Below, in pieces: positions 24,807 through 32,847 of a stretch of 64,000 nt of DNA. Under the pieces are notes generated by a model. That model saw only the letters and a list, made by a program, of their open reading frames with translations, was not told the DNA's origin and made no database searches. Position numbers and translations under genes: made by a program. Source of the DNA: Hymenobacter yonginensis (GTDB lineage: Bacteria; Bacteroidota; Bacteroidia; Cytophagales; Hymenobacteraceae); NCBI RefSeq assembly GCF_027625995.1, contig NZ_CP115396.1:1860001-1924000 (forward strand), read 5' to 3'. Position 1 is the stretch's first letter; each line of letters starts with the position of its first letter.

Positions 24807-25247
24807 TTAAAAGTTTACTACTACATCCTCGGTCGGCAGCACGTCGCTGACCTGGCTGAGGAGAATGGTGCTGTGCAGCTCCGACATGAGCTCCGAAAGG
24901 CGCTTGGTCTGATAGGCCAGCGTTTTGCCCAGCCACTTCTTGGCTTTCCGCTCCCGGCGTTTGAGCTGGCCGCGGCTGTTGCGCAGGCGGTCGTAGCCGT
25001 CGTCGCCGCGGCGCACGCCCAGCCCCATGCCGCGGCCCACGCCCATGTCGACGAACTTGCCATACAAGGCGTAGCTAAGCTGCAGCTGCAGCCGACCACT
25101 GGCGGCGCCGATCACCTGCTTTTTAAAGCTGGCCATCAGCGCCCCGGTCTGCTTGATGCGCAGCTTGCGCATGTTGCGGATAAAGCTCTCGACGGTAAAA
25201 TCCAGCCACTTGCGGGCCATTTCCAGTTCTTGCTCGTCGAGGTTCAT
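24807..25247 (-). CDS. Putative tail completion protein
   Basis: A 146-residue basic, helical protein (MNLDEQELEMARKWLDFTVESFIRNMRKLRIKQTGALMASFKKQV...). The middle has YALYGKFVDMGVGRGMGLGVRR, resembling the GxxxxYAxxxEFG-type core of HK97-gp10-like tail completion proteins; that match is my inference. Its ATG overlaps the stop of the preceding gene (ATGA at 25244-25247), indicating translational coupling. It lies between a tail structural gene and the tape measure, as expected for a tail assembly factor. Confidence 0.5.
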   Translation of the reverse strand: MNLDEQELEMARKWLDFTVESFIRNMRKLRIKQTGALMASFKKQVIGAASGRLQLQLSYALYGKFVDMGVGRGMGLGVRRGDDGYDRLRNSRGQLKRRERKAKKWLGKTLAYQTKRLSELMSELHSTILLSQVSDVLPTEDVVVNF

Positions 25248-26725
25248 CGGCGGATGGGTCGGTAGGTGAAGCGGGCGGATTCGAGGCGGCGGGCGGTGCT
25301 CACGCTCACGCTCACTTTCTCCCACAGGTACTTGCGGCCCCCGACCAGCTCCTTGCGCAGCGGGTCGAGGCTGAGCAGATCGGCCACCCGGAAGACCATA
25401 GTGCGCTCCTCGCGGCTGGCCCGATCCAGAAACTCCAGCCAGGCCTGGTAGCTCACCGCGTAGAGGCCATCAGCCCCGGGCCAGCGCAGAGCCGGCAGCC
25501 CGGCGCCCCCCGGGCTGGCACTGGTGGCCAGCGGGTAGGTGCTGCCCTGGTAGGTGCTCAGGCCCCGGTCGTAGAGCAGGCGCAGGCCGGCGCGGCTGTC
25601 CTCGCCCGCCTCGAACGCCGGCGAGGCGCCCTTGGCCAGCACTGCCGGTACCAGGCGCCGGGAGTTGTCGCTGGCATCGGCCACCTCCAGCACGTGCAGC
25701 GTGCCGGCCAGGGTATCGATGGTGGTTTTGCCGTTGCCCACCCGCAGCTGGGCCCAGCTGGTGTCGCGGGTTTTGTTGAGCTCGTCATCTTCCAGCCCCA
25801 TTTTCAGCAGGAAGCCGCCGTACTCGGCCGGCACGCTGCGCGCCGGGCCACCGGTGCGCTCCACGTAGGCCTGGTCGGCTACCACGTCGCGCAGGCGCAC
25901 GATGCGCACCTCAGGGCGCACCGGGTGGAAGTCGAAGCCCAGGCCAAAGAGCTTCTGCAGGCTCACCAGCAACTCGCCCACGCCCAGATCGGGCACGTGC
26001 TGATTCAGGGCAAAGTCGGCCGGCAGTTGCGGCAGCGTGTCAGTCGGCGCGGCCAGCACCTCCACGGCCCGGTCGGAGTAGCACACCAGGTCAGCCGCGT
26101 CGGTGAGCCACTCGCCCGAGACGCGGTAACCCAGCGCCCCGAACACGCGCTCGAGCAGCGGCACCAGCCGCAGAAACGGCACGATAGGAAACTGCCAGGT
26201 GCCGCCGGTGGCGTTGAGGCGGTAAGCCCCGTTGCGGTAGTCATTAATAAAGCCCGCACCCATGGTAAAGCTGTCGTTTTTCGCATAAAACTGCGGATTG
26301 TGGTGCATCGGCAGCGCGTAGAGCTCCGCGTCCGGGCGCAGTTCCAGCGCCGTCCGGCCCAGCTCGAGCTGGCGCAGGGTGCGGCCGTCGATGCGGGCCT
26401 GCAGGTCGGCGGCGCCGGCGGCGAAGGTGTACTGCCAGGTGCGCTTCTGTTCGTCGCAGTCCTTGTAGACCAGGCTGCCCTGCCGCCAGAGCACGCCGTC
26501 CAGCACCAGGCCGTAGGGCTCGGGCGCAATCCGCTCGCCCTGGGCGGCGCGCACGTGCGGAAAGTTTAGCTGACGTAGGTTGCCAGGCGTCCAGGGGATG
26601 GAAAACGTGTAGCTGGTGGTGCCGGGCACGGCATCGAACTTGAACAGCGGGTTCTGGATTTCCAGGCTGATGGTGGTGCCGGCGGCCAGATCCAGGCCAC
26701 CATCACGGTTGACAAGGGCCATCAT
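25244..26725 (-). CDS. Phage tail structural protein, unknown family
   Basis: A 493-residue protein that I cannot assign to a named family. It begins with a beta-rich stretch (LDLAAGTTISLEIQNPLFKFDAVPGTTSYTFSIPWTPGN), which in Bacteroidota phages is typical of a protein encoded next to the tape measure. The rest is a mix of beta and helix without signal or membrane segments. Start and stop overlap both neighbours by four bases. It could be a distal tail or baseplate hub component. Position in the tail unit is the main evidence. Confidence 0.55.
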   Translation of the reverse strand: MMALVNRDGGLDLAAGTTISLEIQNPLFKFDAVPGTTSYTFSIPWTPGNLRQLNFPHVRAAQGERIAPEPYGLVLDGVLWRQGSLVYKDCDEQKRTWQYTFAAGAADLQARIDGRTLRQLELGRTALELRPDAELYALPMHHNPQFYAKNDSFTMGAGFINDYRNGAYRLNATGGTWQFPIVPFLRLVPLLERVFGALGYRVSGEWLTDAADLVCYSDRAVEVLAAPTDTLPQLPADFALNQHVPDLGVGELLVSLQKLFGLGFDFHPVRPEVRIVRLRDVVADQAYVERTGGPARSVPAEYGGFLLKMGLEDDELNKTRDTSWAQLRVGNGKTTIDTLAGTLHVLEVADASDNSRRLVPAVLAKGASPAFEAGEDSRAGLRLLYDRGLSTYQGSTYPLATSASPGGAGLPALRWPGADGLYAVSYQAWLEFLDRASREERTMVFRVADLLSLDPLRKELVGGRKYLWEKVSVSVSTARRLESARFTYRPIRR

Positions 26726-28665
26726 AGCGCGCCGGAATCAGGGCCCACGGCCGCCGGGGCAGCCGGCGGCAGGTAGGGCGTAAACTGCCGCTCGGCGGGC
26801 AGCACAAACTCCACTTCCAGCGTGGGCACGCGCTTGCCCTCGTCGAGCACGTTCACCGTTTTGGTTTTCACGTAGCCGGCCAGCCAGCGGCCGGCGTTGA
26901 GCAGCAGCACTCTGCGGCTGAGCAGCAGCTCCTGCAAACCCAGGTGCTCGGCCCGGCCCAGGTGCACGCCCGAGGCCAGCTTGAGCACCGGCCGCAACTC
27001 GCGCTCCAGCACGGCCGTGTCGCCGCGCAGCGGATCGTAGTCGAGCGGGAGTTGCACCTCTACCTGGTCGCCGGTCACTTCCGCGTCCTGCTGGGCCTCG
27101 CCTCTGGCCACGAACGTATTCATGCCGCCGAGCGAGTTGGCGTAGAGCAGGTAGCGGCACGTGGCCGGCGGCAGCCGGTCCAGGTGGTAGCGGCGCACCT
27201 CGCTCAGGCGCCGGCCGTCGTCGTCCACCACCGACACCTGCCAGCTCACGACCTTATCCCGCCGCTCGGCCGGCAGCCGCGCCAGGTTCAGCTGCCCGAA
27301 GCCGACGCCAAAGCAGAACACCTCGAACTGCCGGACGCCTTCCAGCTCACCCAGCGGCAGCACCTGGCTGGTGTTGTCGTCGAAGCGCAGCTCGGCCAGC
27401 ATACGCACGCTCGGCGTGGGGGCCAGGGCCTGGAAGTATAGGAACTCGGGCTGCCCGGCAAACACCCACTTGTCGTTCGGCTCCCAGGTCAGGAACGGTT
27501 TGTGGCGGGGCTGGTAGTCGTCGAACCAGGTGCGGGCCTGCGCCTCGGTGAAGCTGAGCCCGCCGAGTAGCACGTAATGCTGCTCGGCCCCGGTGCTGGG
27601 CCCTTTCACGGGCGGATTGCCCGCCACCTGGGCGTGGCGCAGGAAAAACCGCTTGAACAGGGCCGTGGCCCGCTCGGCCACCGGGCCGGCCGGGGCCGGC
27701 ACGTGGTAGTCAAGGTAGGGCGCCAGCAGCTCCTGCACCTGAAAGCTGGTGCGGCCGTCGCGGTCGGCCGGCTGCTCGAGCTCCGTGCCCACAGCCGTGA
27801 ACTCCTCGCTCAGGTACTGCTGCTCGACCAGCACCTGACACGTGAAGGTGAGCTCCGGCAGGCTCGTCGGGTCGGCCCGGTAGGCGTCGCCGGCGTCGAG
27901 GCGCAACGGGATGGGGTTGCGGGAGAAGTAGTAGCTCAGGCGCGAGAAGTTCACGCTCACTTCCGCCGAGCAGCCCAGCGCGTCAACAATGGCGCACACG
28001 TGGGTGCCGTCCTGCAGGTCGGTGCGCGTGGCCAGCGTGCTGCCGTCGCTCCACAGGTAGGTGAACGGGGCCGTGCCCCCGCTGGCCACCAGCGTCACCT
28101 GCGTGTCGCGCCGCTCAACCAGCACGTTGATGCGCGCGTTCTGCTCGGCCTGCAGGGCGATGGTGCACGCGGCGCCGGTGGCGTCTTCCGTCACCGTCAC
28201 GCTGTAGCGGCCGGCCGGCACCAGGCCCCGCTGCAGCGTTGTGCTGCCGTCCTCCCACAGGTAGCTGAACGGGCCCGTGATGCTGCCGCTCGTGAGCAGC
28301 TGCAGCTCGCCGGTACTGGCTCCGAAACAGATGGTCGTGAGCTTGGTCAGGCGCAGCACCAGCGTGCGCACGCCGGCCGCGCCGTCGTGGAAGTAGCCGG
28401 TGTAGGTGGCGGCCGCGCCCTCGACGCCGGGCACGCCAAAGACCAGCTCGCTCAGCGGCTTGCTGTAGTCTTCCGGCGGCTGCTCACCGGTGCTCTGGTC
28501 GACCGTGTAGCTGGCGTAGAGCGGAAACGGGGTGTACACCACCGCCAGCGACACCGTATCAAACTCCCAGGCCGCGGCGCCCAGGTAGTAGCCGTAGGCC
28601 TGGTCGTAATCCCGGTCGCCCCAGGTGCCGTTCGGGGCCCATTCTTTTTTCAGTAAAACGCGCAT
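26722..28665 (-). CDS. Large phage tail protein with SprB-like repeats
   Basis: A 647-residue structural protein. Near residues 125-250 are two or three repeats of a beta-sandwich type, each with ...YLWEDGSTTLQRGLVPAGRYSVTVTE or ...YLWSDGSTLATRTDLQDGTHVCAIVDALGCSA. This pattern (YxWxDGS ... G.Y.V.V.D..GC) is that of SprB-like repeats of Bacteroidota adhesins. The remainder (about residues 250-630) is an unrecognised beta-rich structural domain. The start MRVLLKKEWAPNG is close behind the preceding gene. In this context a host-recognition or distal tail role is plausible. Confidence 0.55.
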   Translation of the reverse strand: MRVLLKKEWAPNGTWGDRDYDQAYGYYLGAAAWEFDTVSLAVVYTPFPLYASYTVDQSTGEQPPEDYSKPLSELVFGVPGVEGAAATYTGYFHDGAAGVRTLVLRLTKLTTICFGASTGELQLLTSGSITGPFSYLWEDGSTTLQRGLVPAGRYSVTVTEDATGAACTIALQAEQNARINVLVERRDTQVTLVASGGTAPFTYLWSDGSTLATRTDLQDGTHVCAIVDALGCSAEVSVNFSRLSYYFSRNPIPLRLDAGDAYRADPTSLPELTFTCQVLVEQQYLSEEFTAVGTELEQPADRDGRTSFQVQELLAPYLDYHVPAPAGPVAERATALFKRFFLRHAQVAGNPPVKGPSTGAEQHYVLLGGLSFTEAQARTWFDDYQPRHKPFLTWEPNDKWVFAGQPEFLYFQALAPTPSVRMLAELRFDDNTSQVLPLGELEGVRQFEVFCFGVGFGQLNLARLPAERRDKVVSWQVSVVDDDGRRLSEVRRYHLDRLPPATCRYLLYANSLGGMNTFVARGEAQQDAEVTGDQVEVQLPLDYDPLRGDTAVLERELRPVLKLASGVHLGRAEHLGLQELLLSRRVLLLNAGRWLAGYVKTKTVNVLDEGKRVPTLEVEFVLPAERQFTPYLPPAAPAAVGPDSGAL

Positions 28666-28668
28666 GAG

Positions 28669-29214
28669 TTAAATCGAAAAAGCCGCCGGATTGTAGGCCA
28701 GCGCGGCCGAGGCCGGGTTGGTGAAGTCGAAGTCGAAGCGGGTGCCGTACCAGGTGCCGTCGCCGATGGGGCCGATGGTATCGGAGCTGATCGACTTCTC
28801 ATCGAGGCGCACCTTCACCTGGCCGCTGAGCTGGTGCAGCACGGCCGCCAGGATCTGCTCGCCGGTCTGCTCGGTGGCATCGATGGCGGCTTCCACCTGG
28901 TCTTCGGTGAAGTTTTTGGGCAGCTTCTCGAACACGTAGAAGGCCCCGGAGCGGCGGCGCTGCTTGTTGTCGCCGCCGTTGTCGAGGTACTGCGTGTGGC
29001 AACTCTCGACGACCAGCATCTGGCTGGTGGAGCCCGGCGCGTAGTGGCGGCCGAGCTGCGTCTGGGCCATCTCGGCCAGATCCACCTGCTTTTGAAACGG
29101 GTCGATGCTGACCACCACCCGGGCGAAGCGCGAAACCTGCGGCGAGTGCTGAATCTTGTGGTGGCGCGTGGCCAGGTCGCGAAACAAGGCGACGTACTGC
29201 GAGTGCCGGAGCAT
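28669..29214 (-). CDS. Putative tail protein
   Basis: A 181-residue protein with a positively charged first third (MLRHSQYVALFRDLATRHHKIQHSPQVSRFARVVVSIDPFQ) and a C-terminal TRFDFDFTNPASAALAYNPAAFSI. It is not recognised. It overlaps the previous gene by one base and is followed four bases later by the large SprB-like tail protein. A beta-rich C-terminal end with FDFDFTNP is seen in several Bacteroidota phage tail genes, but I know no function. Confidence 0.5.
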   Translation of the reverse strand: MLRHSQYVALFRDLATRHHKIQHSPQVSRFARVVVSIDPFQKQVDLAEMAQTQLGRHYAPGSTSQMLVVESCHTQYLDNGGDNKQRRRSGAFYVFEKLPKNFTEDQVEAAIDATEQTGEQILAAVLHQLSGQVKVRLDEKSISSDTIGPIGDGTWYGTRFDFDFTNPASAALAYNPAAFSI

Positions 29215-30023
29215 TAGCGGGTGGATTTGTGGTGGCGGGCCACCTTGGCCCGGTCGTTCATTTCCGCCAGGATGGTGCGCACGTGCTGGCCGGCGGTCTG
29301 CTCGAGCGGCCCGAAGGCGCCGCCCGAAAGCTGCCGCAGCACCCGGCCCCAGTCGGCCGATTCCTGCCGGCTGCCGGCGGCCGCCTCGGTGGCCACGTCG
29401 AACACGTCGGGGTACTCAGCCACCAGCTGCTGCCGGCAGCCACGGTACCAGAGCAGAATGCTGAGCCGGTCCACGTCGGGCACCTGGTGCATGTAGCGGG
29501 CGAAGTAGCCCACGTTGTGCTCATTGAACCGCTGCCGGGCGTCGCCGCTCCAGTCCGGATGGCCCGGGCGCAGGCCCTTGTCCGTGCGCATGGGCCGGTA
29601 GAGCGCGGCCAGGAAGTGGTCGAAGGCCTCGGCCGACTGCCGCTTGGCGTACAGGCAGAAGTAGGTATCGGCGAAGATAAACTCGCCGAAGTGCACGCCG
29701 CTGAGCGCGTCACCCGGGCCGGCCAGCGTGAGCGGCCGGGGCGTGGCCACCCGTAGCTCGGGCAGCAGCTGGCGCGTGAGCGGGTGCTCGTCGGAAAACA
29801 GAAAGTCGGTGAGGCTGTAGAGCTGCCTGACTTGCACCTCCGGCAGTTCGATAAGTAGCTCCAGCGGCGCGCCGCTCACTACGCTCAGCAGCCGCAGCTT
29901 AGCCGGCCAGAACTGCTCCGGGCCGTAGAGCACGGCCACCACGCCGGCGAGCTGGGCGCGGGTGAGTTCGTTCCAGGTGCTGGCCGGCGCGAAGTGCCGG
30001 CCCCAGATGTCGAGTCGTTCCAT
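29214..30023 (-). CDS. Phage protein, first gene of the tail unit
   Basis: A 269-residue helical protein of unknown family (MERLDIWGRHFAPASTWNELTRAQLAGVVAVLYGPEQFWPAKLRLLS...). It is the first gene after the late promoter at 30028-30062; the ATG at 30023 lies only a few bases behind the predicted -7 box, so the leader must be very short. An earlier in-frame start would lie upstream of that promoter and within the terminator and is rejected. Position before the tape measure suggests a tail assembly chaperone role, which is only an inference. Confidence 0.55.
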   Translation of the reverse strand: MERLDIWGRHFAPASTWNELTRAQLAGVVAVLYGPEQFWPAKLRLLSVVSGAPLELLIELPEVQVRQLYSLTDFLFSDEHPLTRQLLPELRVATPRPLTLAGPGDALSGVHFGEFIFADTYFCLYAKRQSAEAFDHFLAALYRPMRTDKGLRPGHPDWSGDARQRFNEHNVGYFARYMHQVPDVDRLSILLWYRGCRQQLVAEYPDVFDVATEAAAGSRQESADWGRVLRQLSGGAFGPLEQTAGQHVRTILAEMNDRAKVARHHKSTR

Positions 30024-30027
30024 GCAG

Positions 30028-30062
30028 CAAAACTGCCGCCGGCTGCCTCGGAGGAAAAGGAC
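30028..30062 (-). promoter_or_regulatory. Late phage promoter A (tail unit)
   Basis: On the minus strand, GTCCTTTT (box starting at 30062) is followed at the fixed distance by CAGTTTTG (30035-30028), the Bacteroidota -7 type. Exactly 23 bases lie between GTCC and the last box, as in four other copies. The T-run of the terminator at 30065-30092 directly precedes it. Confidence 0.75.
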
Positions 30063-30064
30063 AC

Positions 30065-30092
30065 AAAAAAGCCCCGCTGGTGAGGCGGGGCT
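30065..30092 (-). terminator. Terminator of the portal/lysis unit
   Basis: Stem AGCCCCGC / GCGGGGCT (30070-30077 with 30085-30092); on the minus strand it is followed by TTTTTT. It ends the unit portal-holin-lysozyme-spanin and abuts late promoter A. Confidence 0.85.
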
Positions 30093-30151
30093 CCAAGTTG
30101 CACTAGGGTTCTGCCTTCTACCCACACACGGGTTTAGACGGGGCAAACCTA

Positions 30152-30451
30152 CTAAGCGGCTTCCAGTTCGTCAACTCGCTGCTCCAGGCCGGCTACCACC
30201 TGCAGCAACTGCTGCTCCAGGTTGCTCAGCGGCGTGAGGGCAAACAAATCGTAAGCAGTCAGAATGGCCAGCCCCTCCCCCGTTCCCACGTACACCGGGG
30301 CTGCTTTCGGCAGGCGCGGCGGTGGCTCCGAAGCCGGCTCCTGCGAGGCCGCTGCCTCACTGGGTTGCCACTGGAAACCGTCGCCGGTCCCGTTGGGGTC
30401 ATAATCTGTTTTCCGGCCGAAGCCGATGGGACGTTGGGGTGTTTTTTCCAT
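30152..30451 (-). CDS. Small phage protein, hypothetical
   Basis: A 99-residue protein, proline- and alanine-rich in the middle (EAAASQEPASEPPPRLPKAAPVYVG), with a C-terminal amphipathic helix (LSNLEQQLLQVVAGLEQRVDELEAA) that could form a coiled coil. It follows the lysis genes with a gap of 26 bases and is the last gene before the unit's terminator. Not recognised. The start at 30451 (MEKTPQRPIGFGRK) fits the spacing; a longer frame into the lysis genes is rejected. Confidence 0.5.
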   Translation of the reverse strand: MEKTPQRPIGFGRKTDYDPNGTGDGFQWQPSEAAASQEPASEPPPRLPKAAPVYVGTGEGLAILTAYDLFALTPLSNLEQQLLQVVAGLEQRVDELEAA

Positions 30452-30477
30452 GCGCAGCAGGGTTGTAAAGTATAGCA

Positions 30478-30849
30478 CTAGCGCCAGGGTTTGAGCCAAA
30501 GTACCAGGCCGGCTAGGGCCACGAGGACGGCCGCCGTGCTCAGCTGCCGGCCGGTGATGCCGTGCTGCACCACCACGTCCGAGTCCGTGTTGCCCACGTT
30601 TTTGAGCTTGAGCTTGCCCCGGGCCGGCGCGCCAACATTGGCCAGCGCCTGCGTCTGGGCATCGGTCCAGCGCTGCACCTGCCGGGGCGAGGCCTGCGCC
30701 GGTGGCGGCACCAGGTAGGCCGGCAGCGCGGCCAGTGCCCGGAGCGAGTCGGGGTTGGGCGCGCGCACCAGCTCGGGCAGCGGGCGCAGGCTGGCGCAGC
30801 CGGTGGCCAGGCTCAGCAGCGCCCCGCAGTAAAGCAGCCGCCCGCTCAT
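30478..30849 (-). CDS. Spanin-like lipoprotein with C-terminal membrane helix
   Basis: A 123-residue protein with an N-terminal lipoprotein signal (lipobox LATGC, cysteine at residue 18) and a C-terminal transmembrane helix (about residues 102-119, STAAVLVALAGLVLWLKPWR). This topology, outer-membrane lipid anchor plus inner-membrane helix, is that of unimolecular spanins such as T1 gp11, which fuse the two membranes at the end of lysis. Its start overlaps the lysozyme stop (ATGA at 30846-30849), next to holin, so a spanin role is likely. No sequence match to a known spanin is claimed. Confidence 0.6.
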   Translation of the reverse strand: MSGRLLYCGALLSLATGCASLRPLPELVRAPNPDSLRALAALPAYLVPPPAQASPRQVQRWTDAQTQALANVGAPARGKLKLKNVGNTDSDVVVQHGITGRQLSTAAVLVALAGLVLWLKPWR

Positions 30850-31298
30850 GGCTTGAGGAATAAGGCGGCCTCGCGCAGCCGGCGCGCTTCAATGGCGGCG
30901 CTGAGCTTGCCGTTCACGTTGCGCCAGATGCGGAAGTAGTTCCGGAGCGCAGCCGGGTCGCGGACGGCCGTCGTGTTGACGTAGCGCACCAAACTGGACT
31001 TGGCCAGCGCCGCCTCGCCCAGGTTGAAGGCAAACGACACCAGGGCGTTGAACTGGTTCTGGGTGAGCGGCACGGTCACGGCGCGGTTGACGGCCGCCTC
31101 GAAGCGCGCCAGGTCTTTGCTGAGCAGCATCTGGCTCTGCTCCCGGGTGATGGTCATGCGGGCCACCACGTCGGGCCCGGTGTGGCCCACGCCGATGGTG
31201 GCCACGCCGGCCGCGCATAGGTACGTTTTCAGCACTTCGCCTTCTTCCTTCGTGATAAAGGCCCGACCGGCAGCGTCGGTTTTCATGTTCACACTCAT
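30846..31298 (-). CDS. Phage endolysin, GH24 lysozyme
   Basis: A 150-residue muramidase that cuts peptidoglycan during lysis. The catalytic pattern E-8-(D/C)-5-T is complete: E19, C28 and T34 in EEGEVLKTYLCAAGVATIGVGHT. The cysteine variant is the P22-type. The remaining fold is visible as LTQNQFNALVSFAFNLGEAALAKSSLVRYVN. No signal peptide or SAR segment is present, so release should depend on the holin encoded just upstream. It overlaps the holin stop by four bases and the spanin start by four. Confidence 0.92.
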   Translation of the reverse strand: MSVNMKTDAAGRAFITKEEGEVLKTYLCAAGVATIGVGHTGPDVVARMTITREQSQMLLSKDLARFEAAVNRAVTVPLTQNQFNALVSFAFNLGEAALAKSSLVRYVNTTAVRDPAALRNYFRIWRNVNGKLSAAIEARRLREAALFLKP

Positions 31299-31831
31299 AG
31301 TGCAGGGGGTATGGTGCCCTCAGCGGGCTCCGTGGATGGATCAGGTTCCGGGGCGGCAGGCAACTCGTCTGGGGGCGTCTTGCTGCGGAACTGGCCGGTT
31401 TCCTCCCAGTCGGTCATGCCGCGGCGCAGGAACTTGGGCAGCGGCAGGCCCAGGCCGCCAAGCCCGCGCAGGTTTTCGTCGATGCTCTTGGTTTCGATCA
31501 GCAGGATGAAGAAGTAGATGGCGCCCTTCACCCCGAAGGCCATGTACTCGGCCCAGGGAAACTTGCTGCCGTCAACCTCGATGTTGCAGAACACGTGGGC
31601 CACGACGATGCCCACGCCGTAGTCGCGCAGCTTGGTGAACATCTGGCGCATTCCCCGTGAGTGGAAGCGGCCCTGCCGGAAGCTGCGGGCCATGCCCAGG
31701 CCGGTGTCGAGCAGGAACAGCACCATGAGAAAGGCCAGCGCATTCCAGTCGTTGAAAATGTATTTCTCGAACAGATGCCACGCTTTTTCCAGCATGAAGT
31801 GCACTTGTGGAGGCAGGACTATGGAGAGCAT
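31295..31831 (-). CDS. Phage holin family protein
   Basis: A 178-residue membrane protein with about three helices: near residues 28-47 (LAFLMVLFLLDTGLGMA), 70-85 (YGVGIVVAHVFCNI) and 98-117 (FGVKGAIYFFILLIETKSIDENL). The ETKSIDEN segment after the last helix fits the Phage_holin_4 group. The C-terminal 50 residues are acidic and proline-rich and should be cytosolic. Holins time lysis by opening the inner membrane. It overlaps the preceding gene by one base (TAATG) and the lysozyme by four, forming a compact holin-lysozyme-spanin cassette. Confidence 0.8.
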   Translation of the reverse strand: MLSIVLPPQVHFMLEKAWHLFEKYIFNDWNALAFLMVLFLLDTGLGMARSFRQGRFHSRGMRQMFTKLRDYGVGIVVAHVFCNIEVDGSKFPWAEYMAFGVKGAIYFFILLIETKSIDENLRGLGGLGLPLPKFLRRGMTDWEETGQFRSKTPPDELPAAPEPDPSTEPAEGTIPPAL

Positions 31832-32847
31832 TAGCAGAAGCGGATAACCTTGGATTCAGCCGTATTGAGCGCCACGACCGGCGTGGCAGGCGCCCGGTAA
31901 GGACCGAGCGTGAAGTAGGTGGCGTACCTGGTAGCGGAGGCCGTGCGGTTCAGGAACTGCCGCATCTTCTCCAGCCGGATGTCGGCCGCGCGCTGGGCCT
32001 CGAAGGCCCGGGCGGCCAGCAGCTGGTCGAGGCCGGCATCGGCTTCCTTGCTGTTGGAGTCGTCCAGGCGGGCCACCATCAGCTCAATGCCGTCGCCGGT
32101 CAGCCGCAACCCCAGCTCGGGCACAGCCCTAGCCAGCGTCAGGCTGGCCAGCGCCGGCCGCACGAACTGCTCGAGCAGCTCTTCGTTTTCGGCCGTCAGA
32201 GTGCGGGTGCGGACCTGCTCACGCAGTTCGCTCAGGAAGTCGTAGCCCAGCTGCGGCTCGAGAATGAACAGCTCCTGCGTGCTGATCAGCGGCCGCAGGG
32301 CCTCGAACACCGGCCACGACTCCTGAATGTTCTCGAAGCGCGAGAACTCCACGGCCGACACCAGCAACTGCCGGCGGTAGAGCTGCCCGGGGCCCGCGGC
32401 CCAGGCCTGCAGCTCCGGCGTGGTGGCGCGGCTGCTTTCCAGCCACTCGAGTAGCGCGTTCATATCCTGGTAGCCCTTGCGGCTGAGCGTGCGGCGCAGG
32501 GCCGTAATCTGCCATTGGAAGGCCGTTTTCTGCGTTTCCGTGCTCACGATGTGGATGCCCGTATCGCCGAGGCTCACCTGCAGCTCGTCCAGGGCGCCGG
32601 CCATGGCCAGGCGCGCCAGCGGGGCCTGCACCCGGGCCAGCAGCTGGCCGGCCGGCGTCTGGTCGGTGGCCGCGGCGCCGGCGGCATACTGCGCATCCAG
32701 CCAGTGCAGCAGCGTGGCCCCGAGCACCGGCAGCAGCAGCTGGCCCCGCAGGCGCTCCTGCTCGCGCTGCACCGGCTCGGGCACCACGCTCGTATCCACG
32801 CTCACGTAGCGGCGCAGCTCTTCACTCGTTTTAAGCAGGCTCAGCAT
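31831..32847 (-). CDS. Phage head-tail connector-like protein (DUF6712-like)
   Basis: A 338-residue helical protein (MLSLLKTSEELRRYVSVDTSVVPEPVQREQERL...). In Bacteroidota phages a protein of this size and helical type (I recall it as DUF6712) follows the portal and is thought to belong to the head-tail connection. Features are a long Leu-rich helical core and the C-terminal TRYATYFTLGPYRAPATPVVALNTAESKVIRFC. It overlaps the portal stop by 17 bases and the holin start by one, so it sits between structural and lysis genes. Confidence 0.55.
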   Translation of the reverse strand: MLSLLKTSEELRRYVSVDTSVVPEPVQREQERLRGQLLLPVLGATLLHWLDAQYAAGAAATDQTPAGQLLARVQAPLARLAMAGALDELQVSLGDTGIHIVSTETQKTAFQWQITALRRTLSRKGYQDMNALLEWLESSRATTPELQAWAAGPGQLYRRQLLVSAVEFSRFENIQESWPVFEALRPLISTQELFILEPQLGYDFLSELREQVRTRTLTAENEELLEQFVRPALASLTLARAVPELGLRLTGDGIELMVARLDDSNSKEADAGLDQLLAARAFEAQRAADIRLEKMRQFLNRTASATRYATYFTLGPYRAPATPVVALNTAESKVIRFC

